Shown piece after piece: positions 8,010-15,882 of a stretch of DNA of 64,000 nt. The notes under the pieces are model-generated. The model was not told the DNA's origin and ran no database searches. It saw nothing but the letters and a program-made list of their open reading frames with translations. The translations under genes and the position numbers were made by a program. Source of the DNA: CAWBLP01 sp963789495 (GTDB lineage Bacteria; Pseudomonadota; Alphaproteobacteria; Acetobacterales; Acetobacteraceae); NCBI GenBank assembly GCA_963789495.1, contig CAWBLP010000026.1:1-64000 (forward strand). Direction: 5' to 3'. Position 1 is the stretch's first letter; the number at the start of each line of letters is the position of its first letter.

Positions 8010-9365
8010 TCAGACCGGCCGGGTCGGGTGGCCGCGTTCGGCCATGAACGCCGCGGCGCGGTCGGTGGCCAACTTGCCCTGTGCCATCGACCCGCCCATC
8101 GCCTCATGCGCCCGCCCCATCAGCTGCGCCTTCACCGCCGTATCCCTGATCTGACTTTCCAGGTACTGGCTGAATGCATACAGCGCCCGCTTCTGGCCGG
8201 TTACCTCCGCCAGCGGCCGCGCCGCCTGCAGGCCCTGCTGCACCGGCGCACGCGATATGGCGCGCCGCGGTTCGCTGCGCCAGGTCAGCGCATCCAGCGG
8301 AGAGTTCGCCTGCTTCGCCCGGGCACCGGGCGGCGTCACACCCGGCCACATCTGCCCGGCCATTCGCAGCAGGCTGGTATGGTCGAACACAGTCGATGTG
8401 TAGCCAGGATCGAGCCAGGGCGATACCAGGACCGCCGGCACGCGTACGCCGAACTGATCGAAAGCATAGTCAGCGGTATGGCTGTCGGGCGCGATGGCGG
8501 GTGGCGGCACAATATGATCGTAGAAGCCGCCATGCTCATCGTACAGCACCACCAGCAGCGTGCGTTCGAACACCGCCTGGTTGGCATGAAGCGTATTGTA
8601 CACCTGCGCGATCAGTCGGTCGCCGCGCAGGACATCGTGCGGCGGATGCTGGTCATTCTCATCGGCGCCAAAATAGGTCGGCTCGATGAACACGTAGGGC
8701 GGCAGGTCGCCGTTCCGCACATCCACCGCCCATTGGTCGAAGTCGCGGTAATGATCGAGCTTGCTCCACTGATGCAGCAGCAACAGCGATTGCGGAAAGT
8801 CGCCGTGGTAGATGCGCCAATCGACGCCGGCGCGATCGAGCTCGTCATACAATGTCGTCTGGTCGTATTTATGCAAACCCGGATTGAACACGCCTTCCGG
8901 CATATCGACATGCCCAAGCGAAGTGCCGCTATGCGCGAACAGGCGATTTGGCCAGGTCGGCCCGGGCACCGAGGAAAACCAGTGGTCGCAGACCACGAAG
9001 TTGTATCCCAGGAAGTGCAGGGCCGGCAGGAACCCATATGGATACCAACCCATCACCTCCTGCCGCTCGTCCGGCGTCGCATTCGGATATTTATGCGCGA
9101 AGTCGATGACGAAGCCCTGATTGCCGCCGGCCATCTGGTGCTGCACGTTTTCCAGCTCATGGCCCGGATCGAGCTCGATGTTGCGCGCGCGCGTTTCCGC
9201 CTGCGGCACCGGGCTGGCCTGTGGCGTCGCATCGGGATTGCTGGCGGGATGTTGCGGATCGACGCCTTCGAGGCCGTGGCGCGTCGGCTGCAGCCAGCCG
9301 AACATGCGGTCGAAGGAGTGGTTCTCCATCATCAGGACGACGATGTGGCTGATCGGTGCCGGCAT
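8010..9365 (-). CDS. Phosphoesterase, AcpA/phospholipase C family (PF04185-type), without signal peptide
   Basis: This is a 451-residue member of the alkaline-phosphatase superfamily that includes bacterial phospholipase C and acid phosphatase AcpA. The metal-binding start MENHSFDRMFG is at residues 13-23. Further motifs are FVVCDHWFSSVPGPTWPNR, EPTYFGADENDQHPPHDV and YDEHGGFYDHIVPP. The protein starts directly with the first strand (ISHIVVLMMEN), so it has neither a Tat nor a Sec signal, unlike most secreted family members. A paralogue of similar length lies at 13939-15342 on the opposite strand. The substrate is unknown. The hypothetical protein downstream may share its transcript. Confidence 0.88.
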   Translation of the reverse strand: MPAPISHIVVLMMENHSFDRMFGWLQPTRHGLEGVDPQHPASNPDATPQASPVPQAETRARNIELDPGHELENVQHQMAGGNQGFVIDFAHKYPNATPDERQEVMGWYPYGFLPALHFLGYNFVVCDHWFSSVPGPTWPNRLFAHSGTSLGHVDMPEGVFNPGLHKYDQTTLYDELDRAGVDWRIYHGDFPQSLLLLHQWSKLDHYRDFDQWAVDVRNGDLPPYVFIEPTYFGADENDQHPPHDVLRGDRLIAQVYNTLHANQAVFERTLLVVLYDEHGGFYDHIVPPPAIAPDSHTADYAFDQFGVRVPAVLVSPWLDPGYTSTVFDHTSLLRMAGQMWPGVTPPGARAKQANSPLDALTWRSEPRRAISRAPVQQGLQAARPLAEVTGQKRALYAFSQYLESQIRDTAVKAQLMGRAHEAMGGSMAQGKLATDRAAAFMAERGHPTRPV

Positions 9366-9419
9366 GGCGCACCCTCCGGAAGCACGAGCCGGCAGGATCG
9401 CATCAGGCGATGGGGTGGG

Positions 9420-10628
9420 CTACTCCGCGGCGGCCGGTATCGGCGTCGTTGCACGCGCAGTTGACCGCGCAGTGCCCACGCACAGCAGACTCAGTAGCAG
9501 CAGCACGGCGACCAGGACCAGAACCAGCTCCGGATGGCCGCGGTCGATCAGGAAGCCGAACGGCACCGGCGTTACGGCGGTGCCCAGCGGCAGGCCGGCG
9601 CTGACGAAGCCGAACACCTTGCCGATCTGACCGGGCGGCGCCGCATCCTTCAGCATCACATCGCGCGGGGTGCGACTGGCGCCGAGCATCAGGCCGGAGA
9701 CGAATACCGTCCCCACCACCGCCAGGCCGGGCAGCGTCAGCAGATCGACGCCGACAATGAGGATCGCTGACGCAATGGTCGTGACCACGGCAAAAGGCAG
9801 AACGTGACGCTTGCAGGCATCGGCGAACCACCCGCCGACCAGCACGCCGAGTGTGGAACCCAGCATGTAACCCGTGAGTGCGGAGGACGCGACCGCCAGC
9901 TCCAGACCCCTCACCGTATGCAGCACCGTGATCAGCCAGGCCTGCACGCCGGCCCCGGCCATCGCGCCCAGCATGTAGAAGCCGAAGAACAGCAACATGG
10001 TCCGAGTCAACAACAACTGTCGTCCGGTGGGCGCGTTGGCATGTTTTGCCTCCACCCGCACCTGGTCCTTCAGGATGCCGCTCTGCAGCAGGATGGACAG
10101 CACCACCGGCAGGCCGAGCAGCCCAACGAGAATGAGCGAAGACCGCCAGCCGATCGCGACCATCAGCAGGGCCATTACCGGCGGCCCGGCAGAAAATCCG
10201 AGATTGCCGCTGAACGTGTGCAGCGCGAAGCTGCGGCCCATGCGGTCCCGGTCCACCGAGCCGCTGATGATCGCGTAGTCGGCCGGATGGATCACTGAAT
10301 TCCCGACGCCGGACAGCACGGCGAGACAAAGGATCTGCCAGAAGCTGGTGGCCAGCCCCATGGCGGTCATCGACAGTGACATCAGCAGCGCGCCACCGAT
10401 CAGGTAGGCACGCGCGCCATGACGGTCCACCAGGAACCCCACCGGCGTCTGCAGGATTGCGGTGGTGCCCGACATCAGCGCAACGGTCAGGCCGAGTTCG
10501 GCGAAGGACACGTTGAACGCGCTCTGCCAGGCGATGAACAGCGGCGGCAGGCACAGGACGTAGAAATGGGAGAGAAAATGGCCGTTGCCGATCAGCAGGT
10601 TGACGCGGGTCGTGTGGTTCAGCGCCAT
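9420..10628 (-). CDS. MFS transporter
   Basis: This is a 402-residue, 12-segment major facilitator protein. The cytoplasmic loop motif A occurs as FLVDRHGAR after segment 2, and a related GGWFADACKRH lies in the second half, which supports the usual duplicated architecture. The N-terminus (NGHFLSHFYVLCLPPLF) resembles the Fsr/fosmidomycin-resistance branch of drug exporters, but the substrate cannot be deduced. It is followed by a short gap and then the phosphoesterase gene on the same strand; the two may be co-transcribed. No frame problem is seen. Confidence 0.85.
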   Translation of the reverse strand: MALNHTTRVNLLIGNGHFLSHFYVLCLPPLFIAWQSAFNVSFAELGLTVALMSGTTAILQTPVGFLVDRHGARAYLIGGALLMSLSMTAMGLATSFWQILCLAVLSGVGNSVIHPADYAIISGSVDRDRMGRSFALHTFSGNLGFSAGPPVMALLMVAIGWRSSLILVGLLGLPVVLSILLQSGILKDQVRVEAKHANAPTGRQLLLTRTMLLFFGFYMLGAMAGAGVQAWLITVLHTVRGLELAVASSALTGYMLGSTLGVLVGGWFADACKRHVLPFAVVTTIASAILIVGVDLLTLPGLAVVGTVFVSGLMLGASRTPRDVMLKDAAPPGQIGKVFGFVSAGLPLGTAVTPVPFGFLIDRGHPELVLVLVAVLLLLSLLCVGTARSTARATTPIPAAAE

Positions 10629-10707
10629 CGGTCGGCCGTCCTTGGCTGTTTAACCAAACATGACCGCTGCATTGCAGCAGGTCAATAAATCGCACCTGCG
10701 GCCAGTG

Positions 10708-11316
10708 TCAGCGGCGCCGGAGCTTATGCCAGACAAACCAGCTAACGACCGCGAACACGAAGATCACCACAACGATGTCGAACCGATGCAACACGGCGCG
10801 CAAGCGCGGGTCGGTGTTCCAGTGCTGGCCGAGCGCCCGCCCGATATAGGCAAGCACGTAGCACCAGATGAGCGAGCCGACGAAGGTGTAGAGCTGGAAG
10901 GGCAGTTGCCGCATCCAAGCCATGCCCGCGGGCAGGGCAATGAAGGTCCGCACCACCGGCAGCAGTCGTGCGATCAGCACTGCCGGTGTGCCGAAACGCG
11001 CGAAGAAGCGTTCGGCGCGGCTCAGATCCTCGCGGTCCAGAAGGACCCAGCGGCCCCATCGTTCCACGAAATGGCGGCCACCAGAGGAGCCGACCCAGTA
11101 GGCGACGGTTGAGCCGATATTGCAGCCGAGGGCGCCTGCCATGGCCACGCCCCAGAGACTGAAGCGGCCGGTGGAAGCTAGGTAGCCGGCGAACGGCATA
11201 ATGATCTCGGAGGGCAGCGGGATGCATGCCGACTCCACCGCCATCAGCGCGGCGATGCCCGCATAGCCTCCGGCTGCGATGGTCGCGGTGATCCAAGTCG
11301 CCACAATTGTGATCAA
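10708..11316 (-). CDS. DedA family membrane protein
   Basis: DedA proteins are inner-membrane proteins linked to lipid scrambling and envelope homeostasis. The conserved segments are present: GYAGIAALMAVESACIPLPSEIIMPFAGYLA near the N-terminus, GCNIGSTVAYWVGSSGGR, and the helix-turn FARFGTPAVLIARLLPVVRTFIALPAGMA with its glycine and arginine pattern. The probable start is TTG at 11316, because AAGGAG lies 8 bases before it. GTG at 11334 is an alternative, and the longer open frame upstream belongs to a decayed pyruvyl-transferase gene. The length is about 200 residues, normal for the family. Confidence 0.85.
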   Translation of the reverse strand: MITIVATWITATIAAGGYAGIAALMAVESACIPLPSEIIMPFAGYLASTGRFSLWGVAMAGALGCNIGSTVAYWVGSSGGRHFVERWGRWVLLDREDLSRAERFFARFGTPAVLIARLLPVVRTFIALPAGMAWMRQLPFQLYTFVGSLIWCYVLAYIGRALGQHWNTDPRLRAVLHRFDIVVVIFVFAVVSWFVWHKLRRR

Positions 11317-11480
11317 AGCTTCGCGCTCCTTCACCCAGGACAGCGCGCAGCTTGTGGGTTGATCCAGCGCATCCGTCCAGCAGGCGGCGACAGGTTGTCC
11401 CGCAATGGGCCCGCACCAACGTGGATGAAGCGGCACCTGGCGCCGGACAGCTTCGCCGGAAACGTCCGTATCAAAATGGT

Positions 11481-11897
11481 TTAGGCATAGGCCCGGGGTC
11501 CTCTCCAGGAATCGAGAAGCTGGCCGCCACCGCTGATCACCAGAATGTCGAGCGGTTGCATGAGGCGAGGCGCTCGCGCCAGGAAGCCGATTTCCCTGAC
11601 CACATCGAGGCATATCCTTGGCGTGCTGCGGAGGACATGCCACAGCCGGTTGGCGCCCGAGTCTGGCTCGCCTGCCGCGGTGGCACCATCACTCGAGTCT
11701 GCGCTCCATGACGGATTAGCCCAAATGTCGGCGTATCGGCTATGATGGAATTGCGTGTCTTGTTTGCGTATCGGCCGGTTCATCGACAGGCCAAAGATGG
11801 CGGCATCGGGCCATCGACACTTGATTCCGTCGATCACCGCGATCCGAGTCGTATCGTCTCCAACGTTACCGCCGCCGATATAGTCCAGCAGACCGAC
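11481..11897 (-). pseudogene. Polysaccharide pyruvyl transferase-like remnant
   Basis: A reading frame on the minus strand begins VGLLDYIGGGNVGDD (from 11897) and continues through IFGLSMN and LDILVISGGGQLLDSW before a stop at 11481. These are the N-terminal landmarks of WcaK/CsaB-type polysaccharide pyruvyl transferases. No start codon is in frame before VGLL, and the next upstream stop is close. A further family-like piece (KLSGARC, IHVGAGPLRDNL) occurs in another frame at about 11350-11440, so the gene is both truncated and shifted. It is probably one relic of the polysaccharide cluster whose other pieces flank the IS630 copy. Confidence 0.6.
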
Positions 11898-12013
11898 GGA
11901 GTGACCTCGGCCGCGCGCGGGTGTTCGCGGGGTGGCACCCTGTGTGTGCGTCTGCGGCTCGCCATGCGATTGCTCGGTGCGGACTGAGCGGTGCTTGTGT
12001 CACATGGCGTCGC

Positions 12014-12298
12014 CTACAGCACAAGCTTCCGGGCATAGAAGGCCTCGGCGTAGCCGCTCGCGGCATTGCACTGCATGCCACGCAGTCGCATCAATGCCAT
12101 GAATGTTTCACTGCGGAACCAGCGCTTGGTGCATTGCGACCGGAAGACACGGCTGAGCAACTGGACCTTGGTCTCGCAGATCTCGGCGGGCAGCGGCACG
12201 AACACACTCGGCCGCCCCATGTCCCCGTCATATTTTGGAATTTCGTATTCCAGGATGAGGTGATCCCGGAAGGTGTTCCAGGTGAATTCAGCCACCAA
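12014..12298 (-). pseudogene. PIG-L family deacetylase, C-terminal fragment
   Basis: A 94-residue open frame carries the C-terminal end of a PIG-L/LmbE-type N-acetylglucosaminyl deacetylase: EYEIPKYDGDMGRP, then FRSQCTKRWF, LMRLRGMQC and YAEAFYARK. The N-terminal metal site (the usual PHPDDE region) is absent. The frame is cut at the right by the IS630 element, whose left TA lies at 12300-12301. A stop also sits just upstream in the joined host frame, so this piece cannot be expressed as a functional enzyme. With the RmlC-like fragment on the other side of the IS it is a relic of a sugar-modification cluster. Confidence 0.8.
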
Positions 12299-12301
12299 TT
12301 A

Positions 12302-13430
12302 CTAACCAGACGCACAAATAGGTATCCTCCCGTATGGGAATCGGTTATGCTGTCGTCATGCCGTCGGACCATGATTTCCGCAAACTCCCGTCCTCAACCC
12401 AGGCCGAACTGCGACGTGTCGCGGTAAACATGGTGCTCTCCGGGACAAACCGGATCGATGTGGCCAGGGCGATCGGGGTCAATCGACGCTTCGTTGGGGA
12501 ATGGGTTCGTGCCTTTGAGGCCACGGGAGAAGCGGCGTTGGCCGGTGGGCGGCGCGGCCGACGGCCAGGTGAGCAAAAAGCCCTCAACCGGCGCCAGGAA
12601 GCGACGATCCGTCGGCTGATCGTCGGGCGATGCCCCGATCAATTGAAACTCCCCTTCGCACTATGGACCCGCGAAGCGGTTGGCCAGCTGATCGAGCGTA
12701 AAGCCGGTATCCGCCTGTCCCCGACGGCCATCGGTACTTATCTTTCGGCCTGGAATCTGACCCCACAAAGGCCGATCCGGCGGGCGATGGAAAGGAGCGA
12801 GGCGGCGATCCAGACATGGATGAAACGCGAATACCCGGCGATCGCGAGACGAGCCCGAAAGGAAAAAGCTGAGATCCATTGGTCGGACGAAACTGGCATC
12901 TCGAACCAGGCCAATTACGGCCGGAGCTTCGCGCCGGCGGGCAAGACACCGGTGATACCGCGTCCGGCCACGCGATTTACCCAATCGATGATCTCCAGCG
13001 TGACCAACCAGGGCAAGTTGCGCTTCATGATCTATGATGGCGCACTGAATGCAGCGATTTTTCTGAAATTCCTGCGCCGGTTGATCAAAGACACGGACCG
13101 GAAACTGTTCGTGATCGTCGACAATCTACGTGTGCATCGGGCCAGGACCGTGGCGGCGTGGGTCGAAGAGAACAAGGATCGAATTAAACTTTTCTACCTG
13201 CCGCCGTACGCGCCGGAGCGGAACCCAGACGAATACGTCAACAACGACGTCAAACAAGGCATGGCACGGCGTGGCACGCCAATGAACAAGGCCGCGATGA
13301 GGGCTGGGCTGACAGCCCATATGCGCGGGCTACAGGGCAGGCGACATAAGGTGCGCGCATTCTTCCAGGCACCCGATGTCCGCTATGCCGCGTAAGCGCA
13401 TCCGTGATACATATTTGGCCGACTGGTTAG
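12302..13430 (+). mobile_element. IS630-family insertion sequence, complete (1129 bp)
   Basis: The element is bounded by terminal inverted repeats. The left end is CTAACCAGACGCACAAATAG and the reverse complement of the right end is CTAACCAGTCGGCCAAATAT, both followed by GTATC. It is flanked on both sides by TA (12300-12301 and 13431-13432), the standard IS630 target. One transposase gene fills the interior. The left host flank is a PIG-L C-terminal fragment and the right flank an RmlC-like N-terminal fragment. The flanks therefore do not belong to one interrupted gene. Confidence 0.93.
12334..13395 (+). CDS. IS630 family transposase
   Basis: This is a 353-residue single-frame transposase. 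An N-terminal helix-turn-helix (IDVARAIGVNRRFVGEWVRAF) is followed by a DDE domain: D in IHWSDETG, D in FVIVDNLRVH and E/D in PPYAPERNPDEYVNND. It is full length with no frame break, so it could be active. The first ATG (12334) gives the longest product; ATG at 12358 is an alternative, and neither has a strong ribosome binding site. Acting on the 20-bp-plus terminal repeats, it would insert at TA dinucleotides. Confidence 0.93.
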   Translation: MGIGYAVVMPSDHDFRKLPSSTQAELRRVAVNMVLSGTNRIDVARAIGVNRRFVGEWVRAFEATGEAALAGGRRGRRPGEQKALNRRQEATIRRLIVGRCPDQLKLPFALWTREAVGQLIERKAGIRLSPTAIGTYLSAWNLTPQRPIRRAMERSEAAIQTWMKREYPAIARRARKEKAEIHWSDETGISNQANYGRSFAPAGKTPVIPRPATRFTQSMISSVTNQGKLRFMIYDGALNAAIFLKFLRRLIKDTDRKLFVIVDNLRVHRARTVAAWVEENKDRIKLFYLPPYAPERNPDEYVNNDVKQGMARRGTPMNKAAMRAGLTAHMRGLQGRRHKVRAFFQAPDVRYAA

Positions 13431-13739
13431 TAATTCCACGCCATACCATTCTCCGAACGTTGGCGAGTTGGGCCGCAGATCAAGGACCACATCGAACATC
13501 GCCCCACGCGTGCACCGCACCAGCTTCGCTTCGGCCGCGGTCGCGTCCTGGTAATGCATGCCGCGAAGCGTCCCTTTGGCGAGACTGTATCCCAGGTTGG
13601 ACTGCAGCGGCATGAAGTGCAGGCCATGCTCAAGGAACTCTCTGGCACACCACGCCCGGAAGAACCGTCCACGCTTATCGACACGCAGGCTCGGGTCGAT
13701 GACCCAGGCATCCACGATGCCGGTCTCGAGAAAGTTCAT
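13431..13739 (-). pseudogene. RmlC-like dTDP-4-dehydrorhamnose 3,5-epimerase, N-terminal fragment
   Basis: About 103 residues of an RmlC-family cupin remain: MNFLETGIVDAWVIDP, RGRFFRAWCAREF, KGTLRGMHYQ (with the catalytic-site histidine), EAKLVRCTRG and FGEWYGVEL. The family is normally about 180 residues. The host frame stops at the right TA of the IS630 element and the open frame continues only into IS sequence. Family members make dTDP-L-rhamnose or related sugars for surface polysaccharide. Confidence 0.85.
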
Positions 13740-13938
13740 TTGGTAAGTGAGCCTCAGAATTTGCCAGGCCCGTGGGAACAACGCGCCTCCGCTTGACCGG
13801 CCGAAAACGTGGATTGCAGTGCGGATGGAACGCTGCTCCCGCCGTGGTCTACCCGCGGGTGGATTAATCCGGGGTAAAGAGGACAGAACGTCGGTTGTCA
13901 GCTAGCCTACAGGCTCCGCCACCACCCCAGGACCTCCC

Positions 13939-15342
13939 ATGCCGCCGCTCGCTTCGCCGATCGAGCACGTCGTTGTGCTCATGATGGAAAACGCCTCTTT
14001 CGACCGGATGCTCGGCTGCATGGCCGAGGTACATCCGGGGCTGGAGGGCGTCGATCCGGCGCATCCGCACACCAACCCGGACTCGGATGGTGGTGAGATC
14101 GCGCAGGCACCGACCACATCCCGCAATATTGATCGTGATCCGAAACACTATCTGCCGAACGGGCTGGCGCAGCTCGCGGGTGGCACCAATCGCGGCTTCG
14201 TCACGGATTTCGACAATACGCACCCGAACAGCTCGTCCGCAGAACGACGTGAAATCATGGCGTATTATCCGCGCGGCTTTCTGCCGGCGCTGCATATGCT
14301 GGCCGAGCATTTTGTGGTGTGCGATCACTGGTTTTCGTCACTGCCGGGACCGACCTGGATCAATCGGCTGTTCGCGCATGCCGGCACCTCGCTCGGGCAT
14401 GTCAACGAGCCGGGCAGTTTGTTCAGTACCAAGCTGCATATTTATGACGAGCGCACGCTGTATGACGAATTCAACGACGTTGGCGTGCCGTGGCGAATTT
14501 ATTTCGGTGATTTTCCCCAGTCGCTGGTGTTGACGCATCAGTTGCTGCATCTGGGCAGCTACCGGCGGTTCGCGCACTGGCGTGAGGATATCGCAAAAGG
14601 TGATTTGCCAGCCTACAGTTTTATCGAGCCGAGCTATTTCGGGGTGGATGAGAATGACCAGCATCCGCCGCATGATGTGATGCGCGGTGATGCGCTGATT
14701 GCGGAGGTGTACAACACGCTGCGCAGATATCCCGAGTTGTTCGCGCGCACTCTGCTGATCGTGATGTACGACGAACATGGTGGATTCTTCGACCATGTCG
14801 TGCCACCGTCGACTATCGCACCGGACGACCACACGACGCGCTATTCATTCGATCGGCTGGGCTTCCGGGTGCCAGTGGTATTTATTTCGCCACTGCTGGA
14901 TCCGGGCGTGGTGCATGAGGTGTTCGATCATACCAGTCTGCTGCGCATGGCGAGCGGGCTGTGGCCCGGCGTGCAGCCGCTCGGGCGGCGGGCGGCGCAG
15001 GCGAATGATCCACTGGCGTCGCTGGTATGGCGCGATGGGCCGCGCGACGATCTGCCGGAGGCGCCGGTGGCACCCGACATCCAGGATGCGCGCGTGGTGG
15101 AGCGGCTGGAGGGGTTCAAGGAATCGCTGTTCGGCTTGAGCCATCACCTGGAAAGTCTGCTGTTGCACTCGGGTCGGCGCAGCGGGTTGATGGCGCGCGC
15201 GCATGAAACGTTGGGCGATGGCTGGGCCCAGGCGAAGCTCGCCACCGACCGGCTGGATGCACTGCTGGAGGAGAGTGCCGGCGGGTTGCTACATCGTGTG
15301 GGTGAGGCGTTGCATGCGGTGGGGCGGAAGATCGGGCTGTAG
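13939..15342 (+). CDS. Phosphoesterase, AcpA/phospholipase C family, second paralogue
   Basis: This is a 467-residue paralogue of the protein at 8010-9365 with the same motif order: MENASFDRMLG near the N-terminus, FVVCDHWFSSLPGPTW, EPSYFGVDENDQHPPHDV and YDEHGGFFDHVVPP. It also lacks a signal peptide, beginning at the first beta strand after PIEHVVVLMMEN. The C-terminal 50 residues are helical and end in a hydrophobic/amphipathic segment absent from the first copy. The ATG follows GGACCTCCC, so the ribosome binding site is weak. It is flanked on the left by the IS630 region and on the right by the convergent GMC operon. Confidence 0.88.
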   Translation: MPPLASPIEHVVVLMMENASFDRMLGCMAEVHPGLEGVDPAHPHTNPDSDGGEIAQAPTTSRNIDRDPKHYLPNGLAQLAGGTNRGFVTDFDNTHPNSSSAERREIMAYYPRGFLPALHMLAEHFVVCDHWFSSLPGPTWINRLFAHAGTSLGHVNEPGSLFSTKLHIYDERTLYDEFNDVGVPWRIYFGDFPQSLVLTHQLLHLGSYRRFAHWREDIAKGDLPAYSFIEPSYFGVDENDQHPPHDVMRGDALIAEVYNTLRRYPELFARTLLIVMYDEHGGFFDHVVPPSTIAPDDHTTRYSFDRLGFRVPVVFISPLLDPGVVHEVFDHTSLLRMASGLWPGVQPLGRRAAQANDPLASLVWRDGPRDDLPEAPVAPDIQDARVVERLEGFKESLFGLSHHLESLLLHSGRRSGLMARAHETLGDGWAQAKLATDRLDALLEESAGGLLHRVGEALHAVGRKIGL

Positions 15343-15421
15343 CGGAGACGCGGCCCGCATCAATGCGCGGTACACCTCATCCGGAACGTGAAACTGCTCA
15401 GACGATTGGCTGGCAATTTCA

Positions 15422-15874
15422 TCACGCGTCGCGCCACAGCTTCGGCCGCGCCCGTACCGGGTCGAGCAGCGACCAGTCGCCTTGCTCCAGCGTATGTCCT
15501 TTCGGGAACGGCGCGCGCAGTTCCAGCCCCAGCGAGAGCACCACCCGATCATCGCGATAGTAGCATTGCAGGACGACGCGAGAGAGCGCTGCCGCCTCCG
15601 ATCCGCCACGCGCCCGGAACGACGCTGCGACCGCTTCACGGCGCTCCGGTTCCAGATCGGCGAAGGCCTGCCCGCCCAGCACCGCCAGCGTGCCGATTGC
15701 ATCCTTCACATGAAGCCGATCGCGGCCCAGCGAGTTCAGAATATCCGCGAAGATCCTCGGATCGTCGGCACCAGGTAGATCGAGTTCGGTGCTCGCCGGC
15801 ACCATCAATCCGGCGAAACAGCGCAGGTCGCGGATTTCCGCCGCAGTCAGGCCGGAGTCGGTGTTGCTCTGCAT
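15422..15874 (-). CDS. Gluconate 2-dehydrogenase subunit 3-like protein
   Basis: This is a 150-residue protein of the small-subunit family that accompanies membrane-associated GMC sugar dehydrogenases. Recognisable stretches are LRCFAGLMVPASTELDLPGADDP at the N-terminus and VLQCYYRDDRVVLSLG followed by PFPKGHTLEQGDWSLLDPV at the C-terminus. No Tat signal, usual in true gluconate dehydrogenase subunit 3, is visible. The start at 15874 lies 8 bases after the GMC oxidoreductase stop, so the two form an operon. No cytochrome subunit is encoded nearby. Confidence 0.75.
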   Translation of the reverse strand: MQSNTDSGLTAAEIRDLRCFAGLMVPASTELDLPGADDPRIFADILNSLGRDRLHVKDAIGTLAVLGGQAFADLEPERREAVAASFRARGGSEAAALSRVVLQCYYRDDRVVLSLGLELRAPFPKGHTLEQGDWSLLDPVRARPKLWRDA

Positions 15875-15882
15875 GTTCTGCC

